From positions 868,001-932,000 of the forward strand of contig JAGOPK010000001.1 of NCBI GenBank assembly GCA_017992055.1: a DNA stretch of 64,000 nt, in the 5' to 3' direction. Below, piece by piece: positions 33,624 through 42,297 of the stretch. The stretch's first letter is position 1, and every line of letters begins with the position of its first letter. The notes below the pieces were generated by a model, which saw only the letters and a program-made list of their open reading frames with translations, was not told the origin of the DNA and did no database searches. The position numbers and the translations under genes are program-made. This DNA comes from Burkholderiaceae bacterium (lineage in GTDB: Bacteria > Pseudomonadota > Gammaproteobacteria > Burkholderiales > Burkholderiaceae_C).

Positions 33624-34208
33624 ATGGGCCGGCCGCAAGTGCGCTTCAGCGTCGATGACTTCCTCGCCTGGGAGAGCACCCAGGACGAGCGCCACGAGTT
33701 CATTGGCGGCGAGGTGTTTGCGATGGTGGGGGCGAGGCGGGTGCATGGCATCGTCAGCCTGAACATCGCCGCCAGCCTGAAAGCCCAGCTCAAGGGCACG
33801 CCCTGCCGGGCCTTCACCGAGAGCATGAAGCTGCGCACCGCCGACGACGCGGTGTTCTATCCCGACGTCTTCGTCACCTGCGACCCCGACGACCTGCGCA
33901 CCGAGCAGGTGTTCCGTGCGCCCACCGTGGTGGTGGAGGTGCTGTCGCCATCCACCGAAGGCCAGGACCGCGGCATCAAGTTCGCCCACTACCGCCGCCT
34001 GGCCAGCCTGCGCGAATACCTGCTGGTGGGCCCGGATTCGCGCGAGCTGACACTGTTCCGCCGCGGTGCCGACGGCCTGTTCACGCTGCACGACCTGAGC
34101 GGCGCGCCGGCGGTGGAGCTGGCCAGCATCGCCTGCACGCTGCCGGCCGACGAGGTGTTCGACGGCCTGGAGCCCGATGCCCAGCAGGCGCTGCCGGGCA
34201 TCGTCTGA
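33624..34208 (+). CDS. Uma2-family (DUF820) PD-(D/E)XK endonuclease-like protein
   Basis: This 194-residue protein has the Uma2/DUF820 restriction-endonuclease-like fold. The pattern includes ERHEFIGGEVFAMVGARRVH, the catalytic Asp in DAVFYPDVFVTCD and the Glu of VVVEVLSPSTEGQDRGIKFA, followed by REYLLVGPD. Uma2 proteins are common in cyanobacteria and scattered elsewhere in mobile or accessory positions; their function is not settled. It is the only rightward gene in a stretch of leftward ones, starting 44 bp from the rnb start on the other strand and running up to the YqiA-like gene (1-base gap, convergent). This isolated position suggests an acquired gene. Confidence 0.9.
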   Translation: MGRPQVRFSVDDFLAWESTQDERHEFIGGEVFAMVGARRVHGIVSLNIAASLKAQLKGTPCRAFTESMKLRTADDAVFYPDVFVTCDPDDLRTEQVFRAPTVVVEVLSPSTEGQDRGIKFAHYRRLASLREYLLVGPDSRELTLFRRGADGLFTLHDLSGAPAVELASIACTLPADEVFDGLEPDAQQALPGIV

Positions 34209-34209
34209 A

Positions 34210-34815
34210 TCAGTCCGCCAGGCCCAGGGCCTGGACCACGAAATCCAAGTGGTCGTCGAAGTCCGACAGCGCATGGTCGCTGCCGTCCAGCAGCTTCAGC
34301 CGTGCGCCGGGATAGCGCGCCACCATCTCGCGCCAGTCCAGCAGCTCGTCGCCCTGGGCGATCAGCGCCGCATAGCGCCCGGGCCGGCTGATGGCCGCTG
34401 GGGCCAGCGCGCGCAGTTCGTCGATGAACTCGGCGCGGAAGAAGAAGCGCGCGTCGGCATCGTCCGGCGCATGAAAGGCCGTCTGCTCGCCGATGTGGGC
34501 GGCCAGGTCGCGCGCCGGGTCCACCGCCGGGTTCATCACCAGCGCGCGGCAGCCCCAGGCCTCGGCCGCCACGGTGGCGTAGAAGCCGCCCAGAGACGAG
34601 CCGGCCACGGCCATGGCCTCGCGTGGCCAGCCGGCCGTCAGCTGCTGCAGCAGCGCCCAGGCCGCCGCCGGTGACGGCGGCAGCTGCGGGCAGCACCACA
34701 CCAGATCCGGCCGGTGCCGGGCCACCCAGTCACCCAGCCGCCGGGCCTTGAACGACTTCGGCGACGAGCGGAAGCCGTGCAGGTACAGCAGGTGGCTGAT
34801 CCGGGTGGCGGCCAT
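34210..34815 (-). CDS. YqiA/YcfP-like alpha/beta-hydrolase (esterase)
   Basis: This 201-residue protein has the YqiA/UPF0227 esterase pattern: LLYLHGFRSSPKSFKARRLG at the start, the nucleophile elbow VAGSSLGGFYATVAAEAWG with the catalytic Ser, VMNPAVDPARDL, and the C-terminal Asp-His in AQGDELLDWREM and GSDHALSDFDD. YqiA-type proteins hydrolyse short acyl esters; the biological substrate is not clear. It is separated from the metalloprotease gene by 6 bp in the same direction, so both may share a transcript. Confidence 0.92.
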   Translation of the reverse strand: MAATRISHLLYLHGFRSSPKSFKARRLGDWVARHRPDLVWCCPQLPPSPAAAWALLQQLTAGWPREAMAVAGSSLGGFYATVAAEAWGCRALVMNPAVDPARDLAAHIGEQTAFHAPDDADARFFFRAEFIDELRALAPAAISRPGRYAALIAQGDELLDWREMVARYPGARLKLLDGSDHALSDFDDHLDFVVQALGLAD

Positions 34816-34821
34816 CGCCGC

Positions 34822-37650
34822 TCAGACGCCTTGGCGCACCAGCGGCGCCTTCAGCGCCTCGCTCAGCGTGGCCAGGCTGTCGGCCAGGTGGGCGCGGGCA
34901 ATCGGCGTCCAGTTGCCGGCGGCCAGGGCCTTGCTCAGCTGGGCCTGCAAGGCCAGCGCGGTTTGGCGCTGCACCGCGCGCACATCGGCGGCGGCGGCCG
35001 AGCCCGGGCGCAGCACGCCGCCGGCCAGGCGGCGCAGGTGCTCACGCTGCAGGTTGCGGCGCAGGCTGTCGATCTCGCCCTTGCCGGCCTTCAGCTCGGC
35101 CCACACCGCGTCGGCCAGGCGCTGCTGCACCTCGGCAAAGCTGAGCAGGCTCTTGGGGTCCTCGACCTTGACCTCGGCATCGGCCAGGCGCACGGCCAGG
35201 CCGTCGGCCATCAGGAAGTCCAGCGCCGGGCGCTGGATGGACAGCACGGCCTCGCCCAGGCTGAAGTCGGTGTTGGGCGAGAAGCGCTGCAGGCGCTCGT
35301 TCTGGTCCACGCCCAGCCGGCTCATCAGCTTGGGGTCGAAGCGGAAGCTGGCGCTGCCGAAGACCTCGCCCAGCACCAGGCCCAGGGCCTCGCGCTGCCG
35401 GGCCGCCGGCACCGGCGCCAGCAGCGGCTGGTTGGCGCCGGCCAGGGCGCGCGAGGTCAGCACGCCGCCCACATGGCGCACCGCCAGCGGCACCGAGGCA
35501 TTCAGGCCGGCCAGCATGCGCTGCAGGTTGCGGCGGTAGATGCTCATGTCGTCGTCGGCCGGCAGCGTGCGCGTGGCCGTGCGCTGCCACAGCTCGCGGG
35601 CCAGCTTCAGCTGCCGTCCGGCAAAGGCCAGCGGGTCGTCGCCCAGGTCGAAGCGGTTGACCTGCGGATCGGGGCCGGCCGCATCTTCGTCGGTGGCATA
35701 GGCCAGCGAGGTATCGCCGGCGCTGCGTGCGGCCAGCGCCGACAGCGCCTGCGCCTCCTGCTCGGCCGGGTATTCGCGGTAGCCGTATTCGATGGCCCAG
35801 AAGTCGTAGGCGCCCAGCGTGCGCATCTGCACATCGGCCTTGGCCTCGCCTTCCAGCGGCAGGTTCAGCGCGTTGTAGTCCATGATGGAGTTGGACACGC
35901 CGCGCTGGGCGGTGAAGCCGGCGTCACGCAGCTGCGCCCGCGTCACGCCGGTGGAGCCGCGGAAGTTGTGGCGCAGGCCCAGCGCATGGCCGACCTCGTG
36001 CATCACCACGTCCTTCAGGCTGTCGGCGATGAAGCGCTCGGCCTCGGGGCCGTTGGGGTCCATCTCGCCCCGCGCCACCAGCAGGTCAAAGCCCAGCTGG
36101 GCCTGCTCCAGCGCATCGCTGCCCAGCGAGCACTGGGCGATGCGGCCGGCAAAGTCGCCGGGCATCGGCGTGGCCGCGGCGGCGGCCTGGGCCTCGGCGC
36201 CACCCATCAGCCGCGGCTGGGTGTCGGCGATGCGGGTGCGGCCCACGCGCACCCAGTTTTCCGGAATGATGGCTGCGCCGCGCAGGATCTCGCCGCTGCG
36301 CGGGTCGGTCTGGCTCGGGCCCACGGCAGTGGCACCCGGGCCTTCCAGTGCAAACCAGCGCACGGCCAGCAGCTTGGTGCCCTCGGTGGTGCTCCAGTCG
36401 GCATCGGCCGGCTGCTGTTCCAGCGCGATGGCGTTCCTGAAGCCGGCGCGCTCGAAGGCCTTGTTCCATTCCAGGATGCCGGCCTTGACCGGCTCGCGCC
36501 ACTTCTCGGGGATGTTGCGGTCCATCACCACGCGGATCGGCTCCTTGGGCTCGGACAGCTCGGCCGCCGGGTCCTTCTTCTCCAGGCGCCAGCGGCTGAT
36601 CACATGGGTGCGGCGGTCGCCGCCGCCATCGGCGCCGAAGTCCATGTAGGCGTCGGTGAAATAACCCACGCGCTGGTCGGCACGGCGTGGCTTCATGGCC
36701 TGCTCGGGCAGCGGCGCCAGGGTGTAGGCGACGTTCAGGAACAGGCTGCGCACATCCGGCAGCACCTGCGAGGGATTGGGCAGCATGGCCGGGTTGGGCG
36801 GCGGCGCACCCGGCACCATCACCGGCGGCGTCGGGATGCGCGGCACGGCAAAGTGCTGGCGCAACACCAGGCTGGTGCCGCCGGCCGCCGTCTTGGTGCT
36901 GACGATGCTGGAGTTGCCGCGGTCCAGCGAATACGGCATGCGGTACATCATCTCCAGGAAGGGCTGGAGCGACGGCAGGTCGCCGCCCAGCAGCATCTGC
37001 GCATCGACCAGCAGCGACTTGCGCTCGGCATGCGGCGCGGCGGCCAGCGGCGCGGCGGCCAGCAGGCTGTCGGAATAGCTCTCCTGCAGCGCACGCTCCA
37101 GCGGCGAGCCGGCGGCGGCGCCGCGCGCATGCAGGTTGCGGGCGACCAGCTGCACGCTGTTGCCGACGCGGCGCAGCACCACCAGCTTCTCGCTGCCCAT
37201 CATGCCGGGCCAGAACGAGCGCTCGCCCAGGCCGCTGGCCAGCGAGTTGCCCAGGAACATCGGCTTGTCCAGCAGCGCGGCCGGGATCTCCAGCCAGGTC
37301 TTCTCGTCCTTGGTCCACACCGGCAGGAAGCCGTCCACGCTCTTGGCGTCCTTGGTCACGTCGGCAAAGGCCGGCGGCTGGCCCGGGGCCGGCGGACGCG
37401 CGGCGGCGGTGGGCGCCGGCGCGGCGCCGGCCGGGCGGCCGGCTGCTGCACTGGCACCGGCGGCCGGCGGGGTGGCCGCCGCCGGCGGGGCGGCGGGCGC
37501 GGCGGTGGTGGCCGTGGCGGCCGCCGTGGCCGGCTTGGTGGCCTCGCCAGCGGGCGGGGTGACGCTGGCACAGCCGGCCAGCATCAGGGCGATGGCACTC
37601 AGCAGCGCCGGATGGGCGCGGCGGAACAGGCGGTCCGGGGTACGGGGCAT
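34822..37650 (-). CDS. Zinc metalloprotease lipoprotein (DUF5117/DUF4953 family)
   Basis: This 942-residue protein is a predicted outer-membrane or periplasmic lipoprotein: lipobox LMLAGC near residues 20-25, then an Ala/Pro/Thr-rich linker to about residue 95. The DUF5117/5118 region follows (SVDGFLPVWTKDEKTWLEIP; QHFAVPRIP). The catalytic site is VVMHEVGHALGLRHNFRGST, the metzincin-like HExxHxxGxxH, with a downstream Met turn region near SNSIMDYNALNLP. The start at 37650 is preferred over TTG at 37674 because GGAA lies 7 bases before it. No pro-domain is clear. It may degrade or process envelope proteins. Family members in Bacteroidetes and Proteobacteria lack a firm substrate. Confidence 0.9.
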   Translation of the reverse strand: MPRTPDRLFRRAHPALLSAIALMLAGCASVTPPAGEATKPATAAATATTAAPAAPPAAATPPAAGASAAAGRPAGAAPAPTAAARPPAPGQPPAFADVTKDAKSVDGFLPVWTKDEKTWLEIPAALLDKPMFLGNSLASGLGERSFWPGMMGSEKLVVLRRVGNSVQLVARNLHARGAAAGSPLERALQESYSDSLLAAAPLAAAPHAERKSLLVDAQMLLGGDLPSLQPFLEMMYRMPYSLDRGNSSIVSTKTAAGGTSLVLRQHFAVPRIPTPPVMVPGAPPPNPAMLPNPSQVLPDVRSLFLNVAYTLAPLPEQAMKPRRADQRVGYFTDAYMDFGADGGGDRRTHVISRWRLEKKDPAAELSEPKEPIRVVMDRNIPEKWREPVKAGILEWNKAFERAGFRNAIALEQQPADADWSTTEGTKLLAVRWFALEGPGATAVGPSQTDPRSGEILRGAAIIPENWVRVGRTRIADTQPRLMGGAEAQAAAAATPMPGDFAGRIAQCSLGSDALEQAQLGFDLLVARGEMDPNGPEAERFIADSLKDVVMHEVGHALGLRHNFRGSTGVTRAQLRDAGFTAQRGVSNSIMDYNALNLPLEGEAKADVQMRTLGAYDFWAIEYGYREYPAEQEAQALSALAARSAGDTSLAYATDEDAAGPDPQVNRFDLGDDPLAFAGRQLKLARELWQRTATRTLPADDDMSIYRRNLQRMLAGLNASVPLAVRHVGGVLTSRALAGANQPLLAPVPAARQREALGLVLGEVFGSASFRFDPKLMSRLGVDQNERLQRFSPNTDFSLGEAVLSIQRPALDFLMADGLAVRLADAEVKVEDPKSLLSFAEVQQRLADAVWAELKAGKGEIDSLRRNLQREHLRRLAGGVLRPGSAAAADVRAVQRQTALALQAQLSKALAAGNWTPIARAHLADSLATLSEALKAPLVRQGV

Positions 37651-37773
37651 GAAGCGTTCCTGCGGTGGGATCAAACCGCGGACGTTACCCGATGGCAGGC
37701 CGGTTCGGCCCCGGGCCTGCGACGAACGGCTGCGCCGGTGGGGCGAACGGCGGTCGGGCGCCTTGACGTCGCC

Positions 37774-37797
37774 GGCCGGCGCGCTTCAGCGCCGGCC
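37774..37797 (-). terminator. Hairpin spanning the mpl stop codon
   Basis: GGCCGGCGC and GCGCCGGCC form a perfect 9-bp stem with a six-base loop that contains part of the mpl stop codon region (37786-37788). There is no T-run. It may be a terminator or a stability element between mpl and the metalloprotease gene. Confidence 0.4.
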
Positions 37798-39153
37798 CAG
37801 CGCCGCCAGCAGCTTGGCATGGATGCCGCCGAAGCCGCCGTTGCTCATCACCAGCACATGGTCGCCGGGCCGGGCGGCGCGCACGATCTGCGCCACCAGG
37901 CGGTCCACGTCGTCGGCCACCACGGCCAGCTCGCCCATTGGCGCCAGTGCCTCGGCGGCGCTCCAGCCGTAGTTGCCCTGCAGGCAGAAGCTCAGATCGG
38001 CCTCTTCCAGCGCCCAGGGCAGCTGGGCCTTCATTGCGCCCTGCTTCATGGTGTTGCTGCGGGGCTCGAACACCGCCAAGATGCGCTCCAGCCCGACCTT
38101 GCGGCGCAGGCCGTTGACGGTGGTGCGCATGGCCGTGGGATGGTGGGCGAAGTCGTCGTAGACCTTCACGCCACCGGCCTCGCCCTTGAGCTCCAGCCGC
38201 CGGCGCACGTTCTCGAAGCTGGCCAGCGCGGCCGCGGCGGTCTCGGGCGCCACGCCCACATGCTCGGCCGCGGCGATGGCCGCCAGCGCATTGAGCTGGT
38301 TGTGCTCGCCCAGCAGGCCCCAGTCGACGCGGGCGATCTTCAGGCTGCCGCGCAGCACGTCGAAGGCATGAGGCTCGCCACGCGCGCGCAGCGCACCGGG
38401 CTCTTCCTTGCGCGCACCGAAGCGCTGCACCTCGCTCCAGCAGCCGCGGGCCAGCACGCGGTCGAGTGCAGCCTCGCGGATGTTGACCACCAGGCGGCCG
38501 CTGGCCGGCACGGTGCGCACCAGGTGGTGGAACTGGGTCTCGATGGCGCCCAGGTCGGCAAAGATGTCGGCGTGGTCGTATTCGAGGTTGTTCAGGATGG
38601 CCGTGCGCGGCCGGTAGTGCACGAACTTGCTGCGCTTGTCGAAGAACGCGGTGTCGTATTCGTCGGCCTCGATGACGAAGCTCTGGCCCGCGCCCAGCCG
38701 TGCCGAGACGCCGAAGTTCAGCGGTACGCCGCCGACCAGAAAGCCCGGCTGCAGGCCGGCCTGCTCCAGGATCCAGGCCAGCATCGAGGTGGTGGTGGTC
38801 TTGCCATGGGTGCCGGCCACGGCCAGCACATGGCGTGGCCGCGCCGCATCGCGCAGCACGGTTTCGGCCAGCCATTGCGGGCCGCTGGTGTAGGGCGCGC
38901 CGGCGTCGAGGATGGCTTCCATCAGCGCATTGCCGCGCGTGACCACGTTGCCGATGACAAACAGGTCGGGCTTGAGCGCCAGCTGGTCGGCGCCGAAGCC
39001 CTCGATCAGCTCGATGCCCAGCGCGCGCAGCTGGTCGCTCATCGGCGGATAGACATTGGCGTCGCAGCCGGTGACGCGGTGGCCGGCCTCGCGGGCGATG
39101 GCGGCCAGGCCGCCCATGAAGGTGCCGCAGATGCCGAGGATGTGGATGTGCAT
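37786..39153 (-). CDS. mpl: UDP-N-acetylmuramate:L-alanyl-gamma-D-glutamyl-meso-diaminopimelate ligase
   Basis: This 455-residue Mur-ligase-family enzyme reattaches the recycled murein tripeptide to UDP-MurNAc. Motifs are HIHILGICGTFMGGLAAIAR at the start, the ATP loop VAGTHGKTTTTSMLAWILEQ, EADEYDTAFFDKRSKFVHYR, and AILNNLEYDHADIFADL. The DDFAHHPTAM motif lies near residue 305. It has the normal family length. It is transcribed alone toward the metalloprotease and is divergent from the membrane protein gene at 39218. Confidence 0.96.
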   Translation of the reverse strand: MHIHILGICGTFMGGLAAIAREAGHRVTGCDANVYPPMSDQLRALGIELIEGFGADQLALKPDLFVIGNVVTRGNALMEAILDAGAPYTSGPQWLAETVLRDAARPRHVLAVAGTHGKTTTTSMLAWILEQAGLQPGFLVGGVPLNFGVSARLGAGQSFVIEADEYDTAFFDKRSKFVHYRPRTAILNNLEYDHADIFADLGAIETQFHHLVRTVPASGRLVVNIREAALDRVLARGCWSEVQRFGARKEEPGALRARGEPHAFDVLRGSLKIARVDWGLLGEHNQLNALAAIAAAEHVGVAPETAAAALASFENVRRRLELKGEAGGVKVYDDFAHHPTAMRTTVNGLRRKVGLERILAVFEPRSNTMKQGAMKAQLPWALEEADLSFCLQGNYGWSAAEALAPMGELAVVADDVDRLVAQIVRAARPGDHVLVMSNGGFGGIHAKLLAALGRR

Positions 39154-39217
39154 GGGGCCGGGATTCTAGGAGTCGGGGCCGGGCGCGGACGGCCCGGCCA
39201 GGCTGGCACCGTAGCAT

Positions 39218-39643
39218 GTGCGGGTGATCACCGCACTCGTGTCCCACCCCTGGGCCTATCCCGCGCTGGAAGTGCTGCACCTGCTGGGTGTGGGCCTGCT
39301 GCTGGGTAATCTGCTGCTGCTGGAATGCCGGGTCTGGGGCCTGTTCCGCGCGCTGCCGCTGCCGGCGCTGGCGCGGGCCGCGCTGCCGCTGGTGGGCCTG
39401 GGCTTCGGCCTGGCCGCGGCCAGCGGCCTGCTGATGTTTGCCAGCCAGCCGCAGGAGCTGCTGGCCAACCGCGTGTTCACGCTGAAGCTGGGCCTGCTGA
39501 TGCTGGCCGGCGGCAATGCCGCGGCCTTTCATGCCCGCGGCGGGCTGCAGCGCGCCGATGGCCTGGCGCGGGCCCAGACCGCGTTGTCGCTGGGGCTTTG
39601 GATCGCCGTGGTCGCGCTGGGCCGCGCCATCGCCTACGTTTAG
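39218..39643 (+). CDS. Small integral membrane protein (DUF6644-like)
   Basis: This 141-residue protein has four predicted membrane segments: LEVLHLLGVGLLLGNLLLLE, ALPLVGLGFGLAAASGLLMF, FTLKLGLLMLAGGNAAAFHA and ALSLGLWIAVVALGRAIAYV. The start is uncertain: GTG at 39218 or at 39224, both without a good ribosome-binding site. It lies 23 bp before a signal-peptide protein of the DUF6152 type, and these two families often occur together, so I assign both tentatively. The function is unknown; an electron-transfer or small-ligand role in the membrane is conceivable but not shown. Confidence 0.75.
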   Translation: MRVITALVSHPWAYPALEVLHLLGVGLLLGNLLLLECRVWGLFRALPLPALARAALPLVGLGFGLAAASGLLMFASQPQELLANRVFTLKLGLLMLAGGNAAAFHARGGLQRADGLARAQTALSLGLWIAVVALGRAIAYV

Positions 39644-39666
39644 CGCCTTGCTTGCAGGAGATGCCG

Positions 39667-40134
39667 ATGTTGCAGCGCCGTTCCCTTGTCTTGGCCCTGG
39701 CCGCATTGCCCTGGGCCGCGCGCGCCCACCATGGCTGGAGCAGCTTCGACCAGAACCGCCCGCTGTGGCTGGAAGGCCGGGCGGCCCAGGTGCGCTGGCG
39801 CAATCCGCATGCCGAGCTGGTGCTGGAGCTGCCCGAGAACCCGCGCCTGCCCGCCGACCTGGCCACGCGCGCCGTGCCGGCGCAATCGGCCGCGGTGGAT
39901 GGCAAGGCCTTGCTGGCCGCGGCCCGGCTGCCGACGCGGCGCGACCGCCGCTGGAGCATCGAGCTGGCGCCGCTGACGCGCCTGGGCGCCTGGGCCGTGC
40001 CCGAGATCCAGAACGGCCAGCCGCTGGCCGTGCTGGGCTTCACCTTCAACGGCGAGCAGGGCGAGGCCGTGCTGCGTGCCGAGTACCTGTGGCTGGGCGA
40101 CAAGGCCTACGGCCTGCGCTCCTCGCCGGCCTGA
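39667..40134 (+). CDS. DUF6152-type exported protein
   Basis: This 155-residue protein starts with a basic signal peptide (LQRRSLVLALAALPWAARAH, cleaved after ARA) and then HHGWSSFDQNRPLWLEGR, the hallmark start of DUF6152 proteins. A mid-part RRDRRWSIELAPLTRLGA follows, and the end is EYLWLGDKAYGLRSSPA. The ATG at 39667 is chosen over 39661 because GGAG lies 6 bases before it and abuts the other. The exposed His-His at the mature N-terminus is a possible copper/iron site (inferred). It is paired with the membrane protein before it and converges on the mutarotase gene (3 bp between). Confidence 0.8.
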   Translation: MLQRRSLVLALAALPWAARAHHGWSSFDQNRPLWLEGRAAQVRWRNPHAELVLELPENPRLPADLATRAVPAQSAAVDGKALLAAARLPTRRDRRWSIELAPLTRLGAWAVPEIQNGQPLAVLGFTFNGEQGEAVLRAEYLWLGDKAYGLRSSPA

Positions 40135-40137
40135 GGC

Positions 40138-40974
40138 TCAGCTTTCCAGGCCCTGGCGGCCGGCCCACTCGGCGCCCGGCGCCAGGCGCACCGGCTCTGC
40201 CACCGCGCCGGCCTCCACGCACAGAAAGTGCCGCCAGTCGCCATCGGGCAGGTCGGCCAGGGCCGCGGCCTTGTCGGGGCCGGGGTTCCAGACCACGGCA
40301 TCGGGCAGGCCCTCGGCCTCGATGTGCAGCCGGCCCAGGCCGCTGGCCAGCTGCAGCGGATGGCGCAGCTCGCAGTAGACGCGGTCGATCTCGCCGACGA
40401 AGCCGATCGGGTCGAACTCCTGGTGGCCGCGCTCGCCGCCATGCAGCATGTCCTCGTAGACCAGGTCGTGCACGCCGTGCAGCCGGGCCTTCAGCAGGTC
40501 GTCGATGCGCAGGTAGGTGTGCAGCGCGGCGGTGAACTCGAAGGCGTGGTCACCGGTGTTGGTGACGGCCAGCTCGATGTCCAGCCGCTTGCCGGCCACC
40601 ACCAGGGTCAGCTCGGCCTCGAAGTCGTGCGGCCAGATGGCCCGCGTCGACGCGTCGCTGGCCAGGCGCAGCACGCCGATGGCGGCGCCGCCGCGCTGTG
40701 CGCCCTCGGCCCATTGCCAGGTGCGGTTGCGCACAAAGCCATGGCGCGGCAGCGGGCCGCGGCGCTCGAACTGCGGAAAGATCACCGGCACGCCGCCACG
40801 CACCGCCTGGCCATCGCCGGCCACCGCCAGCGGCGACAGGTACAGCTGCTCGTCGCCGCCGGCCGGGATCCAGCTGACCACCTGGGCACCGTGCAGCAGC
40901 ACGATGGCCTGGGCGCCATCGGGCGCCACCAGGCGCATCGCCGGCTGGCCCAGCAGCTGCAGGGCCTCGATCAT
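40138..40974 (-). CDS. D-hexose-6-phosphate mutarotase (YeaD-like)
   Basis: This 278-residue protein has the galactose-mutarotase-like beta-sandwich. Catalytic His candidates are in [16 protein letters not shown] and [18 protein letters not shown], with Glu in [20 protein letters not shown]. The RNRTW pattern and the [20 protein letters not shown] start match the YeaD family, which interconverts glucose-6-phosphate anomers. Its ATG overlaps the stop of hemL (TCAT on the plus strand), so it is the downstream gene of the same transcript. A metabolic link to heme synthesis is not evident. Confidence 0.92.
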   Translation of the reverse strand: MIEALQLLGQPAMRLVAPDGAQAIVLLHGAQVVSWIPAGGDEQLYLSPLAVAGDGQAVRGGVPVIFPQFERRGPLPRHGFVRNRTWQWAEGAQRGGAAIGVLRLASDASTRAIWPHDFEAELTLVVAGKRLDIELAVTNTGDHAFEFTAALHTYLRIDDLLKARLHGVHDLVYEDMLHGGERGHQEFDPIGFVGEIDRVYCELRHPLQLASGLGRLHIEAEGLPDAVVWNPGPDKAAALADLPDGDWRHFLCVEAGAVAEPVRLAPGAEWAGRQGLES

Positions 40975-42272
40975 CGCGCCAGCTCGGCAAAGGTCTGGCG
41001 GGCGGCGGCCAGCGTGGCCTGCAGGTCGTCGTCGCCGTGCGCGGCGCTGACGAAGCCGGCCTCGTACAGCGCCGGCGCCAGGTACACGCCACGCTGCAGC
41101 ATGCCGTGGAAGAAGCGGTTGAAGCGCTCCTTGTCGGTGGCCATCACCGCGTTGTAGTGCTGGGGCAGCTCGGGCAGGAAGAAGAAGCCGAACATGCCGC
41201 CTTCGCTGTCGCCGCAGAACGGCAGGCCGGCCTCGCGGGCCGCGGCCTGCAGGCCATCCACCAGGCCGCGTGTCTTGGCGCTCAGCGCCTCGAAGAAGCC
41301 GGGCTTGGCAATCTCCTTCAGCGTCGCCAGGCCGGAGGCCGTGGCCACCGGATTGCCGCTGAGCGTGCCGGCCTGGTAGACCGGGCCCAGCGGTGCCAGG
41401 TGCTTCATGATCTCGCGCGTGGTGCCGAAGGCCGCCAGCGGCATGCCGCCGCCGATGACCTTGCCGAACACGCTGATGTCGGGGCGGAAGCCCGGGATCT
41501 GCGCCGCATACACGCTTTGCGCGCCGCCCAGCGCGACGCGGAAGCCGGTCATCACCTCGTCGAACACGAACAGCGCGCCATGCTGCGTGCACAGCTCGCG
41601 GATGCGCGCGACAAACGGCACCTGGGCGCGCACGAAGTTCATGTTGCCGGCAATCGGCTCGATCATCACGCAGGCGATGTCGTCGCCATGGGCCTGGAAC
41701 GCGGCCTCGATCTGCTCGATGTTGTTGTACTCCAGCACCAGCGTGTGCTGCACCACCTCGGCCGGCACGCCGGCGCTGGTGGGGTGGCCGAAGGTGGCCA
41801 GGCCCGAGCCGGCCTTGACCAGCAGGGCATCGGCATGGCCGTGGTAGCAGCCCTCGAACTTGATGATGGTGTTGCGGCCGGTGGCGCCACGCGCCAGGCG
41901 GATGGCGCTCATGCCGGCCTCGGTGCCGCTGCTCACCAGTCGCACCTGCTCGATGCCGGGCACCAGGCCGATGATGGCCTCGGCCAGCTCGACCTCGCGC
42001 TCGGTGGGCGCGCCGAAGCTGAAGCCGTCGAGCGCCGCCTGCTGCACCGCGGCCAGCACCGCCGGATGGCCGTGGCCGAGGATCATCGGGCCCCAGGAGC
42101 CGATGTAGTCGATGTAGCGCTGGCCCTCGGCGTCCCACATGTGGGCGCCCTGGGCGCGGGCGATGAAGCGCGGCGTGCCGCCGACGGCGCGGAAGGCGCG
42201 CACCGGCGAATTGACGCCCCCGGGAATGACGCGCTGGGCGCGCTCGAACAGGCCGGCGTTGGTCTGGGTCAT
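40971..42272 (-). CDS. hemL: Glutamate-1-semialdehyde 2,1-aminomutase
   Basis: This 433-residue PLP enzyme converts glutamate-1-semialdehyde to 5-aminolevulinate for heme. Motifs are [20 protein letters not shown] at the start, [56 protein letters not shown] and the PLP lysine in [15 protein letters not shown] near residue 270. It has normal length with no odd features. It is followed by the mutarotase gene (overlap) and preceded by thiD 26 bp upstream, in the same direction. Confidence 0.97.
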   Translation of the reverse strand: MTQTNAGLFERAQRVIPGGVNSPVRAFRAVGGTPRFIARAQGAHMWDAEGQRYIDYIGSWGPMILGHGHPAVLAAVQQAALDGFSFGAPTEREVELAEAIIGLVPGIEQVRLVSSGTEAGMSAIRLARGATGRNTIIKFEGCYHGHADALLVKAGSGLATFGHPTSAGVPAEVVQHTLVLEYNNIEQIEAAFQAHGDDIACVMIEPIAGNMNFVRAQVPFVARIRELCTQHGALFVFDEVMTGFRVALGGAQSVYAAQIPGFRPDISVFGKVIGGGMPLAAFGTTREIMKHLAPLGPVYQAGTLSGNPVATASGLATLKEIAKPGFFEALSAKTRGLVDGLQAAAREAGLPFCGDSEGGMFGFFFLPELPQHYNAVMATDKERFNRFFHGMLQRGVYLAPALYEAGFVSAAHGDDDLQATLAAARQTFAELAR

Positions 42273-42297
42273 GGTGATGGCAGGATGGCTCGGGAGA

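Noticed and set aside
30901..33762. A 953-codon plus-strand frame over tonB and rnb
   Set aside because: There are no recognisable domains, and the minus-strand RNB and TonB domains are unmistakable.
34714..39309. A 1,531-codon open frame antisense to the metalloprotease and mpl genes
   Set aside because: Same type of GC-rich shadow; both minus-strand genes have catalytic motifs and good starts.
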